Shown one piece after another: positions 32,971-45,631 of a DNA stretch of 64,000 nucleotides. The stretch is from Costus lasius (Eukaryota > Streptophyta > Magnoliopsida > Zingiberales > Costaceae). The notes under the pieces are model-generated. The model made no database searches. It worked only from the letters and a program-made list of their open reading frames with translations, and had not been told where the DNA came from. The translations under genes and the position numbers were made by a program. The first letter of the stretch is position 1; each line of letters opens with the position of its first letter. The stretch covers positions 8,477,957 to 8,541,956 of the forward strand of contig CM050450.1 of NCBI GenBank assembly GCA_027563935.2, given 5' to 3'.

Positions 32971-34930
32971 GAATGAAGTAATCTGTACAAGTACTCCTCC
33001 CCTCCCTTCGCCCCTCCCCTTATGGCAATCCTACTGCAACAAGAGCCGCAAACAGAGAAAAGAAAGAAGAAAGCGCATTAAAAGTCGATGCGGACTCTGC
33101 TGCCATTAAAAGACACCAGAAATAACTAGTAAAGCGCAAACGAAAAAGGAGAGCCTCTTCCGCTCTCTCCCTTCACTATGACTTACTCTTTAACAACCAA
33201 AAAGCAGTCTTTCTCTCTTCTCTCTCTCGCCTTGTCTTTCTTCCCTTGTAGCTTGTAGCAGCAGCCGCTACCCAGTGGTCGACTCCATTTCCAACGACGT
33301 GAGCAGGCTTTTCCCTTCCACCGAGCCCTCTTCCGCTGCGACGCCACCGTCAGCTACTGCTTCGCCTTGCATAGCTTAGCCTTTGACACACGTATCGCCC
33401 CCTCTCCTCCCCCTCGACGCTCTTCCTGTCCTGTGGTCATGAACACATGGAGGAGAGAGTTTGGTGAGAGGTAAAGAGAAGCTCTTAGATCTGCTCAAAT
33501 AGCTCAGTCCTTTTTTTACTAACCCTTTCTCTCTCTCTCTTCTTCTCTCTTCTCTCACTTCGGCCTCATCCAGCCCACTGCAACATGCTCTTCTTCCTTT
33601 TTCCCTAATCCATCATATGGTGTTCCACAGGTCAGACCCCTCCACCCCCGCACCCTTGCTCTTGTCGTGGTCACGGCTGTTCTCTTGTTGTCCTTATTGC
33701 AACTTTCACTGACCGGGATGAATATTATATGCCATGCGGTATCCTGCAACAGGAGCTCAGCGCACCGCGGCGTTAACCCCATTATTATTAATTAACCATC
33801 ACGGCGACCGATTTCACGAGCCTCCCAAGGAGGGAGAGTCCACAAGCATATTATATATATATATATATATAAACAAACACATAAATATAGCCTTAAATAG
33901 CTGATTCAAATACTTGAGCTAAAACTGAAGCAGCTAATAAAACTGTGATGAAACCATGCACGGTCTGCATACGCTTTCTAGCTTTGTTTTGTCTGTCTTC
34001 TTACTTCCGTTGGTTCTTTTCTGCAGCAGCAGCAGCAGCCATGGCGTCGCATCGTGCACAGGGGAACACATGGGAGGGAGGCTACGGTTTTTTACGGCAG
34101 TGCGAGTGTTGGATTTTACCGGGGATTGGCCCGTGGGGTGGGGTCAGAGGACGGGACTGATGTAAAGGCGAGGGGAAAGATGCCTGTACACTTCTGAGAC
34201 ACTCACATGTTGGAGTGTGGGGGAGGGGAGAAGAGTGCGGTCGCTTCCCCTCATCTCGCCTCAAACACCACACGCGTGCCAATCCATGCGTGCGGTGTTT
34301 GGTGCTTTAGAGCCTCCTAACTCTCTAACTAATGCTCAAACTAGTACAAATTTAAAGGGCACTTAAATGGATGAGCGAGATCGCAGCGAGTATTGGAAAA
34401 AAGATGGAGATATAACAGATTATGCTGAATTTCCGCGTCCCGCAGGCCTGTAAAAAAGAAAGAGTTTCAGGTTAGCTTATTTACAGTGACTCAATTCAGA
34501 GTTCAGACTAGTATATTTAACTCTGGTAATTAAGGCTTCGTTTGTAACACGACGACCGTGCAAGTAACTCGAGATTAGGCTCGTCAGTTCAAGTCAACAA
34601 GCGCAGTTCGATGCTGCCGCAAAAGCGGAGTAACAATATTAGGCACGTGCTACATGAACCGGGGGCATATATGGCAATGCAAAAAACTCTCCATTTGAAT
34701 TTTAGACGGACCATCACAGCTGTCGGAGTCTATTATGTCTTGAATTGTTAAACAAAATTAGAGTTTAGAAATATTATATATGATGAGATATATGGTCTCA
34801 CGAAATTCGAAATAAATTGAAGGTTTAGAGCTGAGGTTGTGTATACAAGCAACGATAGAAAAAGGGTAGAAAAAAAAGTTTGAAAAGAAAAAAAAATGAA
34901 TGAAAAAGAAAGATAAATCACGTTATTTGC
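32971..34930. other. 5' leader/promoter of the CCCH-RRM gene and intergenic DNA
   Basis: The first ~600 bp, CT-rich on the plus strand (33215-33250 and 33520-33560), read as GA-rich leader or promoter DNA in gene orientation. A (TA)n run sits at 33850-33871. The remainder shows no gene-like frame. Confidence 0.4.
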
Positions 34931-34959
34931 ACGAGATAACAAAGAAGGCCGTTGACTGA

Positions 34960-35560
34960 TTGACTCTACCTCCGTCACCTTCGGCCTCTCCGCCTCCGTC
35001 GCCCATCACGCTCGCCAAACTCGCATTGCGCTCTTCGTCGTTCTGCCTCCGTCGATGCCGGCGAGTCTCCGTCGGCCTCTCCGCCTCCGTTGGTGCCGGT
35101 GAGTCTCCGTCGACGAGAGGCGAGGTAGATAACAAAAAAAACGAAAAATGAGAGAGACGGAAGCAGCAGCAAATCGAGCGGCTCGTCCGCTCTTCGTCGC
35201 CTTCGGCCTCTCTGTCTCGCGTTTCCAGAGCGGAGGCGGCAGTAGATCGAGAGGCGACGAGGCGGACGGCTTCATCTCCGTCGACGAGAGGCGAGCAGAG
35301 GGAAGCGGCAGCAGATCGAGCAGATCGAGAGGCGACGAGGTAGGCGGCTTCATCTCCATCGACGAGAGGCGAGCGGAGGCTTCGGCTTCGTCGACAAGAG
35401 ACGAGCAGAGGGAGGCGGCAACATATCGAGAGGCGACGAGGCAGGCGGCTTCATCTCCGTCGACGAGAAGCGAGTGGAGGCTTCGGCTTCGTCGACGAGA
35501 GGCGAGCGGAGGCTCCTTCTACGGCTTCGTCGACGAGACGTGAACGCAGGGAAGCATCCT
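34960..35560. repeat. GC-rich degenerate tandem-repeat block
   Basis: A sharply bounded GC-rich island in AT-rich DNA. From 35160 to 35545 a unit resembling GGCGACGAGGCGGGCGGCTT followed by CATCTCCGTCGACGAGAGGC recurs about three to four times with period ~85-115 bp. The plus-strand frame 35148-35543 repeats a GDE(V/A)xGFIS(I/V)DERRAE peptide unit. I do not recognise a protein, and repeated open frames in several registers suggest the openness follows from sequence composition. Confidence 0.6.
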
Positions 35561-36176
35561 TCGTCTTCATCGAAGCATGCTTCCCCACGTCGTCCTTTAA
35601 TTTTTTTCATTTTCTGTCTAAAATGGACGGATCATCAAACTAAGGAAAACAGAGTTAATTTTCTTTCATTTTTCCTTCTTAACCTTTCCGTCCGTTCTGA
35701 TAAACTAAGGAAAATTAAATTTTCTTTTCCTTCCATTGCTTTTCCCTCCTAGTATACATAGTGTTAGAGTTTATTGATTAGCAACATCTTTCCTTTTGGG
35801 TCTTAACTCAGCCCAAGAATCACTAAATAAATGAGTAAAAATAAGCTTATTCAAAAGAAGAATAGCATTATGTGCCTGAGGTGTGTTAAGGTTCCACTTC
35901 ACATACCTTCCCATTGGCCACATACAAGATTTTTATAGGTACATGAGGGGAACAAGAGTATGGGTCCTCCCAAAGTAATCAATTTTGATGTGCTATGTGC
36001 AATGTGCGAGAAAAGTAAACAAGCACATGGTATAATATCCTTAGTAATCAGTAAAGATTTAAGATTGCCACCTCCCTCTTGGAAAGATATAACAATAGTC
36101 ACATATCCATCGATATTTATGTTTTTTTGGCTCTAATCGTGTCTTTTTTTTTTGTCTCAATTCCTCGACCAACTTG
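35561..36176. other. AT-rich intergenic DNA
   Basis: No gene, structured RNA or named repeat is visible between the tandem-repeat island and the hAT-type MITE. Confidence 0.4.
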
Positions 36177-36184
36177 GTTCCTAA

Positions 36185-36636
36185 TAGGGGTGGCAACAGA
36201 TCGAGCACTTATATTTTCACCATAAACCCAAATTCGACCTACTACTCGAACTCAACCCAAACCCAGGTCGAATATTTAAACGGATACCTGTGGGTATCCA
36301 ATTAAATAAAAAATAAATTATTTATTATTTTATTTTATAAAATATATTTTAAAAATTAAAATAAATATATATTTATATAATATCTATTTATTATTATTAT
36401 TATTATATTTTTAATAATAACAAATATTTATATAATAATTATTTTATTTTTATTTATATTCTAATAATATAAAATATACATTTATAATATTTTTTGAAAT
36501 CAGATATCGGGTACTGGGTACCCATATCCCTAAATCTGAATCTGCCCCATTTAGCTAATCAGGTATCCGAACCCGTGATAAACAAGTCAAGTTCAAGTAG
36601 GGCACTTGAACCCGACGAGTAAAATTGCCACCCCTA
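36185..36636. mobile_element. hAT-type MITE (452 bp)
   Basis: Perfect 12-bp terminal inverted repeats (TAGGGGTGGCAA at the left, TTGCCACCCCTA at the right), flanked by an 8-bp duplication with one mismatch: GTTCCTAA at 36177-36184 and GTCCCTAA at 36637-36644. The subterminal parts have GGGTA/TACCC motifs, and the middle is almost pure A/T. It has no coding capacity. Terminal sequence and duplication length place it in the hAT superfamily. Confidence 0.87.
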
Positions 36637-36644
36637 GTCCCTAA

Positions 36645-39600
36645 ATAATTCGATCTTTATATCTTCTTAGTCATCTCAAATCCTTGGACATCATGGCTTA
36701 AAGTATATTGACATCATGCCTCATAATCCTAGTGTCTCAACTTCTAAGTCTCCAACTGTATATTGTTTATTTAGGCCACATGTTATTAAAAAAAAAAAAC
36801 AGAATTAACCTTTTCTCCTTTTTCTCATTTTTTTGTCTTAACAATCATCATTATTAGTATCAATGACTCATAGCTTTTAAATCAAGTCAGCAACAAATGA
36901 ATTAGATTGAGTTAGATGTGTGGCTAACTCAAGATTACCTGTAATCCCTATCATGTGGTGGACACTAAAGTGTCGAGAGAACCAGCAACAGTAAGTGAAT
37001 AACTATAAGCACTATATGGTTCGATGGGCACAAAATTTCTGGCTGAACTGTCCACATAAACAGACGGCGACGTCGACCGACCAGATCAAAAACAATAATG
37101 TGTGGTTCTCTTAGTAAGCCAAGCCGAAGTTGCATCGAGGTGAGAAAGACAAGTTGCTCATGTGATGGAAAAGTAAGTTGCGACTATTAGAGGGGGCCGG
37201 GGATGCGATTTGGTGTGCCGCCACTGTTCGACTGTGACACCCCCTCATTTTTCTAATCCTTATGGACAGCTTCATGATTATGATTATAATGATAATGATA
37301 ATGATCCTACCACTACCAAACCATGAGCTTATCTGCTTCTAAATCAAAGCTAACATTATTGTAGAATCTGGGGCTCATCTAGATCCTGAGTGTTCAAAGA
37401 AATGTATAAAGACGACATATATAGGAGCACATTGATTTTTATAAGAAGGCTTTGTAAAGGTGAGGCAATTGGCATAAAGCATATTAATTAGCGTCCATCA
37501 CCTACCGCAGGTGCGGTTTATATGCGGCGATGGAGACGCAGAGCGAGTAAAAACACAGCCGCTTTTGAAGACCACATGTTGCTGTTTCTACATGCTCTGG
37601 CTGTTTTAGATTTCTTCGCGGAAAGTACTCAAGGGAGAAGGCATATAATTGCTATTATAAAGGCCAAATGTCATTGTCAATACACGGAGAATAATTGACC
37701 ATCTCAATCTCTCTCAGAACACGCACGCACTCCCTCTGAACCACCAAATAAAATAATTTATAAATTGTCAAGTGCACCATGAATTAACCAAAAAGGAACT
37801 TAAAGGAAGCAAGAACATTTTGAGTGAATCATTTAATTATGCACAACATATTAGGGGAATAGAATTATCGACGGCGTGATTATAACATTGGAATAAAACT
37901 ATGAGATTGAAAATGAAATGCTCTATAGTTTACTTATACGAGACATGAAATGTGGAGGAGTAAGTACCTCAATCCTCCAACCTTGGAAATCTCAACCGTC
38001 CATTGGCATGAAGCTTTAAATCACAACGACCAACTACAGAGTTTTAAACCTGCATGAAGATAGTTGGAAACATTTAAAATATCAAGGGAACTGGATCCTC
38101 AATTATGTTGGCTGAAGAACATGGAATTTGATTAATGCCATTAAGAATTTTTATGAGCTGCAGTCAGGAGAAAGATGGAACAAAATCATTTTCGATGTAC
38201 TTATTGACCAATTACGGCATTCAAAGTCCACTTCCTCAGGAACGGAGTAATATCCAGAGTTCATTTATTTATTCCGTAGATCTCTTGCTATCAAGCAAGC
38301 TAACAGATGTATGGACATATTATGACGAAAAAAAATGGTCAACATGCAAATGGTCCACTCTATCTGAAAATAGATGTTTGAAGCACTAAGAGAAACAAGT
38401 CTGTCCATTAACTAATTAAACAAAACTCACTTGACGTGAAGAGAACAAACAAGTGAGAAAAAAAACATTTACGTGATGCAAGGAACAAAATACATATAGG
38501 CAGCCAGCCTCTGGCCAAGTTCTGTCAAACCAGTGGATATAAAAAAAATAAAATAAAATTCTGACTTCTCCATTTTTAATCCGACTGCTCAAGATTCAAT
38601 TTTCTACAAAAGAACTCGTACTAATTTATTTTCACACAAAGAATCATATATATGGTTGTTGATCAATCCTGTGAGGTGGGTCACAAAATAACAGCAATAA
38701 TAATAATATTAATAATAATAATCATATAATATCTTTCCGCGAGTCTCGCTTGTCTGCCGGTTCATGTCACATAGGATAGTGAGGTAACACAAGTAGTCAT
38801 AGAGGAAAATTAATACACAATGCGAGAATTGTCAGTTATAGCCCCTAGTTTTTGTCTTCATCCGATTAACTCAACAAAGTAGAGATTTTAAATATTGCAC
38901 TTCACCCAGACTGCTATAAATACTTTTGGTTATGGTACCTGCTCAGGCTCCTCCAATCTAGCAGAAAATCCTCTATATAAAGATTAATATGCGTCGTTCA
39001 TGATGTGTTATGAAAAGAAAAAAAGTGCATCCCAATGCATGCCAGTTTGTGTGCTCTTTCTGTCCATGATTTGGATGATTCGAGGGTAAAGGGAGGTCTA
39101 CAACACAAGAAAAAGTAAAATTGAAACCTATATTGTGACCAGTGAAAGTCTAGGCGCCAAAGTGATAAAAGGTCAAAATTAACCGGTACATATGCAACTT
39201 TTTTCAACAATGAATGACTGAAAATAATGGACTACGGCTATCTTGTTCAAAGGCAGTGGGAGGGCAGTGATCCTGCACTTCAGCTAGTTTGAGATGAAGC
39301 AAAAGATGAGTATTTTTCAGTGACATAAGAAATGATCTAGCTTCCAGTTTTCATCAATATTAAGATCATACACTTACCTAGATTATGTAACTTACTGCAA
39401 TCCCTTCGTGCATCAAACTCGTGGGGCCAGATAGCTGTCTAGGTGGGGCTCACAGCTAATGACAGCATTCATTTGTCACTTGCGCAGACAGTGTCAGCGA
39501 CAGGACTCGAGAAAATAAAAGAAAAGCTAGATAACAAGGCCCACCACAAGTTCACAAACAAATTGCCTGCATGATTGGCTTCTCTCTCATTCAGTCATTT

Positions 39601-42600
39601 TCCTCTTGCACTAGTGTCACTTTTTACTATCAGCCAGCACTTGGTTTTTTATTTTTTGAGTCAGTTTACCATCTGCTAGTATTACAACCCTTCCCAGCCC
39701 AGCCAATCCTAACTCTGATAGGAAAAGATGGATAGAAAAGTTTTCAAGTCCTTCAAAGGAAAACAGAACCCTCCCGTAATCCCAGTACCGGAGTAAACGG
39801 TGGCTCCAACTATGGAATTCTTCTTCGAGTGCGAGTCATATCATATATAATTAATCAACAAGGTAGTGGAGATTAATATACCATATACTGCTCCGAGATG
39901 TTATGATTAAACTGCATCTCCAACCCCACCAAAGCCTCTCCACTGATTCAGCACCATGTGACAATGTCAGTCTCTGTCCTTGAGACCATCTCCTCTGACC
40001 TGCAGTAATAAGCTTCACAATCATAATAGTAAATGCTCCAAGAGATATTGTACTGTGCTAGATCTGGGTGAAAAATACCGGACAGAATACATAAATATGA
40101 GTACACATCAAATTTAGGACCACTTCCTGTACAAATATACAATACCTTGACGCAGAAGATTACACACACCAACCTGAATAATATAGAAACCAAGCTTATG
40201 TCATTGCGCCCCTTCAGATCGTCAAAAGATTAAATTTCTTATGTCCTTTTCAGGGAAACTCTTTGCCAGATTGGTTTGAGAAAACAATCAAAATTTTGTA
40301 AGGTCGCCTTTCAGGGTCCTCTCATGTAGTCGTCTTGTACAAAGAAAACTCGCCATACAATCTTAAACTGCTGTCATCAACCATCAACCATGCACTGCAA
40401 GTCAGTAGGGCTAATATATCCGGAGCTGGAGAAACCAGTTCAAGTATGCATATGGAACTCTTTATGGTTTCACTTCTTGATATTTGCAACAGTTGATGTC
40501 CATTGAAACATCTTTTAGGTGGCAGGGAACGACATTAACTAGAAAAGGTGAGAAAGTGGTGTCACGGAGAGGGGAGGAGGAAGGAAGCCAAACCATCAAA
40601 CCAACCTCCCATGTGGGCATCAGCTGGATTCTAAGTCACCCCAACTTTACGGTTAAAAAAACCTGTAGCTTTTCTCCCTTCTCTCTACCTTTAAAAACTT
40701 TTGTCCCAGAGGGAGGGGTTGGTGGGTAGGAAAAAAAAGATGCAGTCTTTTGCTAAGAGAAAGAAAACATTGGTGGAGCACAGACAACTCATTTGCATCC
40801 TCTGGTGGCTTTCAGATAGATATGACATTGCCCTGATGCCCCTGTCTCCCTTCATTTCTTCCATTAGATAATTGTCAATTTACAAGTTCCTCTGCTTTTC
40901 TTTTGATAATTGGCCTACTAAATAGGAAAAAAAAAAAGAGATCAGAACAGAATCGTATAATCATATTGGCCAAAGTTATTGCATAAATGATGCCCATTCA
41001 TCCGTGGGGTTGTGCTGTCTTCCTATGGCTCCAGTCCACATCAACGTAACTATCAACAAGAACTCACATACCCAGCACTACGGGCTTAAATAAATTTGTA
41101 ATAGAAGGGCCAACTCAAAATGACTAATGCTGGCCAAATGATGTGTTTTGCTTTTTAGGCATACAAAATTTTTCGTTACCTGCTATTTTTAACTTATATG
41201 TTTGCACCAGTAGTCTGCATATTTGTTTGTGTCTTTGTATCTTTCAGGAATTCAAACCCTTTTCCAAGGTGCAAAGAGCCTTTAATCTGATGCCTTAATT
41301 TTCCCCCATCTGCAAACACTATATAAAATGATTGTAGCAAACACTCGTAGCATAATTTATAAGTTAATGCAGTTTTTATCTCAATGGCAAAAAAATACAC
41401 ACAAATATATGTCTTAGTTTAGAAAGAAGGGTTTTTGTAGGTATTTGTAAGAAAGAACTATTTTCTTTGTTTATTTTTTTACTGGAAAGTACCCCTTGTA
41501 TTATAAACACTTTTCTAAGTTTATACAGTTAAGGGTCTCAGGGATAAAAATATGAAACAAGGAGGATGTTTCAATGTAAATTGTCCATGAATGTTGCTAT
41601 GCATGGATGAAATGGACGTGCAAGCAGCCACTTGCTCATTGGCTGTGTGATATAAAAAAAAAAAACAATCCGTAGTTTGAGGTCAAGATTGCAAAGATTA
41701 TTACCTGAAAGGAATCAAAATCAAATCTAGTAGAGCCCCACAGACAAACTTGAAAATTGAGTACTGCTTTATCGTACGCCACTCAACATCCTAAGTTTGC
41801 AGGGCCAGCTAAGACTGTAAACCCATTAGGAGAAAGAAATGGAAAGCAAGGCAGAGACGACCACACTATCATCTGAGTGAAGTAACAACCAACAGAAACA
41901 TATAAAAAAACATTCCTCCAATAAATTTTATGGATTGGTTTTGCAACCCACCAAAGTATGCAAGAAGTAGGTGTTGGTTAAGTAGTCGTTTTCATAATGC
42001 GAAAGGCACTCCCAAGGCTTCTTTAGGCAGCTAAATTGACAGGCAATGGGGAGCAATTGGTAGAATTTAAACAAAGGCAGTCCAATCATGAGTATATGCA
42101 TCATCTTACTTTCCACTGATTTCCATTTTATGTATGATGTTCTACATAACATTCATTTAAGTCTTGTTTTGTCTCCTAATTCTCTTTCAACTCCTGACAG
42201 AAATGTTTTAGCTCCTCTGCTTGCTGCTACTTAAAGTTACACCTTGCCAATCTCCTAATGATCTACATACCTACTTTTTCCTTGCACATTTAGTTTAATA
42301 AAAGTTGTCTTACAATCCGAAGTACTAAGAGGAATTACGGGATAGACATGCATAAATGACCTAAAAATATTGGCCCATACCGAGCATGTTGCCAGTGCCA
42401 CCAAGCTCATTGATAATGACAACCACCATCTAACTAGTTCAATAGTTAAATCATTTAGAATCACCATAACTTGTACTGTTGTAAACCGAGAACGTCAGCT
42501 TGACCTTAGATATCATAATTGAAGATAAAAAGACTATTCATCTCATGTATACTGAACATTTTCTCAACATCAAGCTATCAGTGACGAAATGCAAAACCCC

Positions 42601-45224
42601 ATTACACTGTTGTACAATAGGATAAGTTATATTCTGCGTTGGGTGTTTCTGTATGAAATGGGTCCTCGCCTGCATATAGCATCATGCTAAGGAACTTAAA
42701 GGATTGCAGCCAACCAATCAGTCAGCAAGCTGCACATGCTTGTAAATAAGCTGGATCACTAGGGCCAAATAAGACATGTTACATTTTGCAGCAGAGATAA
42801 TGACAGGGTGAACCAATACAACTTAGAGATGCAGATTTGGACTGGTTTCCAGTAGAAAGGGTAGTATCAACAGTAACGCAGATCAAATGGTTCAGGAAGA
42901 AAGCAGTGACATTGATCAAATTCACACATAGACCTAACTTCCTGATGAACATCTTTTCCTGATAAACACGAAAAGGAGAAGCCAGAGCCGGTAATGGCTT
43001 AAAACATCACGCCCTAATTGCCTGGATTACTGACATAAAGTCAGACAAGCCCTCCAAACATCTCACCTTTATTTTATAACTCGGGCAAAGCTTGCAGCGT
43101 TATCAGATGCAGTTGACTTTCTAATAGGCATGCCTACTCCGAATTAACTTGACTCAAAAGAAAAAATTCTTATGGAAGACAAAAGCCAGCTAGTTTCTCC
43201 CCGGGAAACTCGTGATAAGTGACTTGACTCAAATGAAAAAACAATAATTGACTCAAATGAAAAGTGGTGAGTAAGGATAACACAAAATTTTACATAAACC
43301 TGTCAGAGATATTCAATACCATTAAAAACTTACAGTATGACAAACAAAACTTCACGTCAATATCAAAGGAACAAATGATGAACTGGAACTTGTTATTGGT
43401 AAGTGGTAACAATAAACTGTATCATTGAATAAATTACAGTACTTACGGTGTAACAATACTCTGTTAGTATTAACACAAAGCATAAAAGGACTAAACAACT
43501 GTTGAGGACTCAAACACATTGTTTTCATGCTCTTTTAATCTGAGGGATAGGTTTTTGTAAAAATGATGAGTAACTAACTAAATCTAAGGGGATAGAAGAA
43601 ATAAAAAGATGACAGAGATAGCGAGAAGGATTTGGAAGACTTCCTCACTGATTACTTCCTTCAATGCAAGTATAATCACACTGATTACTTCCTTCAATGC
43701 AAGTATAATCACATTATATGGAAGAAAAGTTTGTACATAGTTGTGAAAAGGAGATATGGTGAAAGATTGTTATCATTGTACAATTCATCAATAGCAAAAA
43801 AAGAAAAATCATTAGTCATCGTACACTTTGTACCACAAAAGGGAGCAGAAATAGGAACCACCATCCCGCATAAACCAAAACCTGAAAAGAATAGAATAAC
43901 AACGAAATAAAATCTTGATTTTGGGCTACAGATTTGTGTAGCATCATTAAACAGTTCAGTCGGTAATACACATCAGCAGTTTCAATGCATAATAAACATA
44001 CATGTCAACAAAAGAATGCCATAAATTAAATATTTCGAATTCAGCAGTTCCGGGATACTAAAGAAGCTTGACTTAAACTGGAGAAAACCAAGCTCAATCT
44101 CATGAAAATACAAGCACCTAAATACTCTGAACATTGTTAGACTGGCACCAACTACCAAAACTCATTGTCCATCCATCAACATCTCCAGCTTGATCCACTT
44201 GGATAAGAAGACAAGAAAAAATCATTAAAATATATATTCAATTTCAAAAGTCATCAACTAACAAATTAGACAGAATCAATAACTAAAATGCGACTGCTAC
44301 ACTGAAGTTGCGTGGTGCTAGGTAATGTTACATAGTAATCCAAATTCCATATTAACATGAACATGTATTATCCCATAAAATTACTATCGATATACAATGT
44401 AGCATTTGGTATATAAGTAATATTTTTGTAAGATTACCAGGAAATATTTGATTCAAGAAATGTATTACTAGCAAGTTGATTTTCTTAAATGATATTACAA
44501 GTGTTAGTTAAATTTAGAGTATATAAGCACATTAGTTAAATCTAAAATAATTCATGGAAACTTTAAATTTGCATGAAAACATACTAGCTGATACATAAGA
44601 GACCATTGATTACAACAAATAGGATAAAATAGTAGACAAGAGAAATGAAAAGAGAGGAAATATAGTAGAGAATACAATAATATACTTGGCCAAATAAGGA
44701 GAAATCAATAACAAAGGTAAGTGGGGTAGATTCTTATAATATTAGATAGTAGTAGTGAAAAGAGGAGAGTTAGGTGAAGATTACAAAGGGCATGGTAATA
44801 TATCATCACCCTCTCAAAGATAATTTATATCATCACCTATTACATAATTTGGATTCTCTTGATAACACAGATTAACACACAAATATACAACCAAACAAAG
44901 AACAAAATTCTAAGTTGTAAAAATTACTGAAATCAGTAAGATCACCTAATACTAAATTTCCTTAAATTTAATCAATGATAAAATAACAAAAATATAAGGA
45001 AAATTGAAAATGGTGGGCATTATCTCCTGATATGAGAAGCATCTGACCCATCCTCATGAACCAACTGCTTTCTTATGTAATTCCACTCAAACTTCATACA
45101 TCCACTGATCCACCAGGTGATCTTTCTCTCTCCTCATAGCTATAAGGTCACCTATATGACAATTTAACAGTTTTGGTTATAAATCTTGTAATACATTAAT
45201 ATAAATTTATCCACAAATTAACTA
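36645..45224. other. Gene-poor DNA, nothing supportable except small repeats
   Basis: About 8.6 kb without a recognisable coding exon on either strand. All open frames are under about 95 codons and lack family motifs. Parts of 38-44 kb have an intron-like composition, so an undetected gene with very short exons, or a long non-coding transcript, is possible. Confidence 0.35.
43647..43716. repeat. Short perfect tandem duplication (~35 bp unit)
   Basis: The unit beginning CTGATTACTTCCTTCAATGC and ending GTATAATCACA occurs twice in tandem, identical by eye. Confidence 0.9.
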
Positions 45225-45631
45225 TTAGTCAACTACATAAGAATAATATTCATACAAAAAATTGTTGTATAATGTTTCATCATTTGAAATTTGATAAAAG
45301 AAACAAAAGATATTTAACCAATGAACATTTTTTATAACATCAACATAGTCATTTAGGGTAAAACAACCATAGATATTGTTTGAATAATCCTCAACTTCAT
45401 GTTGACATAAAGAACATCACATGGAAAAATAGTCAACTACATAAGAATAATATTCACACAAAAAATTGTTGTATATTGTTTCATCATTTGAAATTTAATC
45501 TAGATGAATTGATAAAAGAAACAAAAAACATTTAACTCGTGAATTTTTTTTATAACATAAACATAGTCATTTAGGATAGAATAACCATAATCCTCAACTT
45601 CATGTTGACACAAAGAACATCACATGGAAAA
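45225..45631. repeat. Tandem duplication of a ~205-bp unit
   Basis: The first copy (about 45225-45428) starts TAGTCAACTACATAAGAATA and ends ACATCACATGGAAAAATA. The second copy (about 45429-45631) repeats the same landmarks with scattered substitutions and small indels, including a 14-bp insertion near 45500. Neither copy encodes a recognisable protein. Confidence 0.88.
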
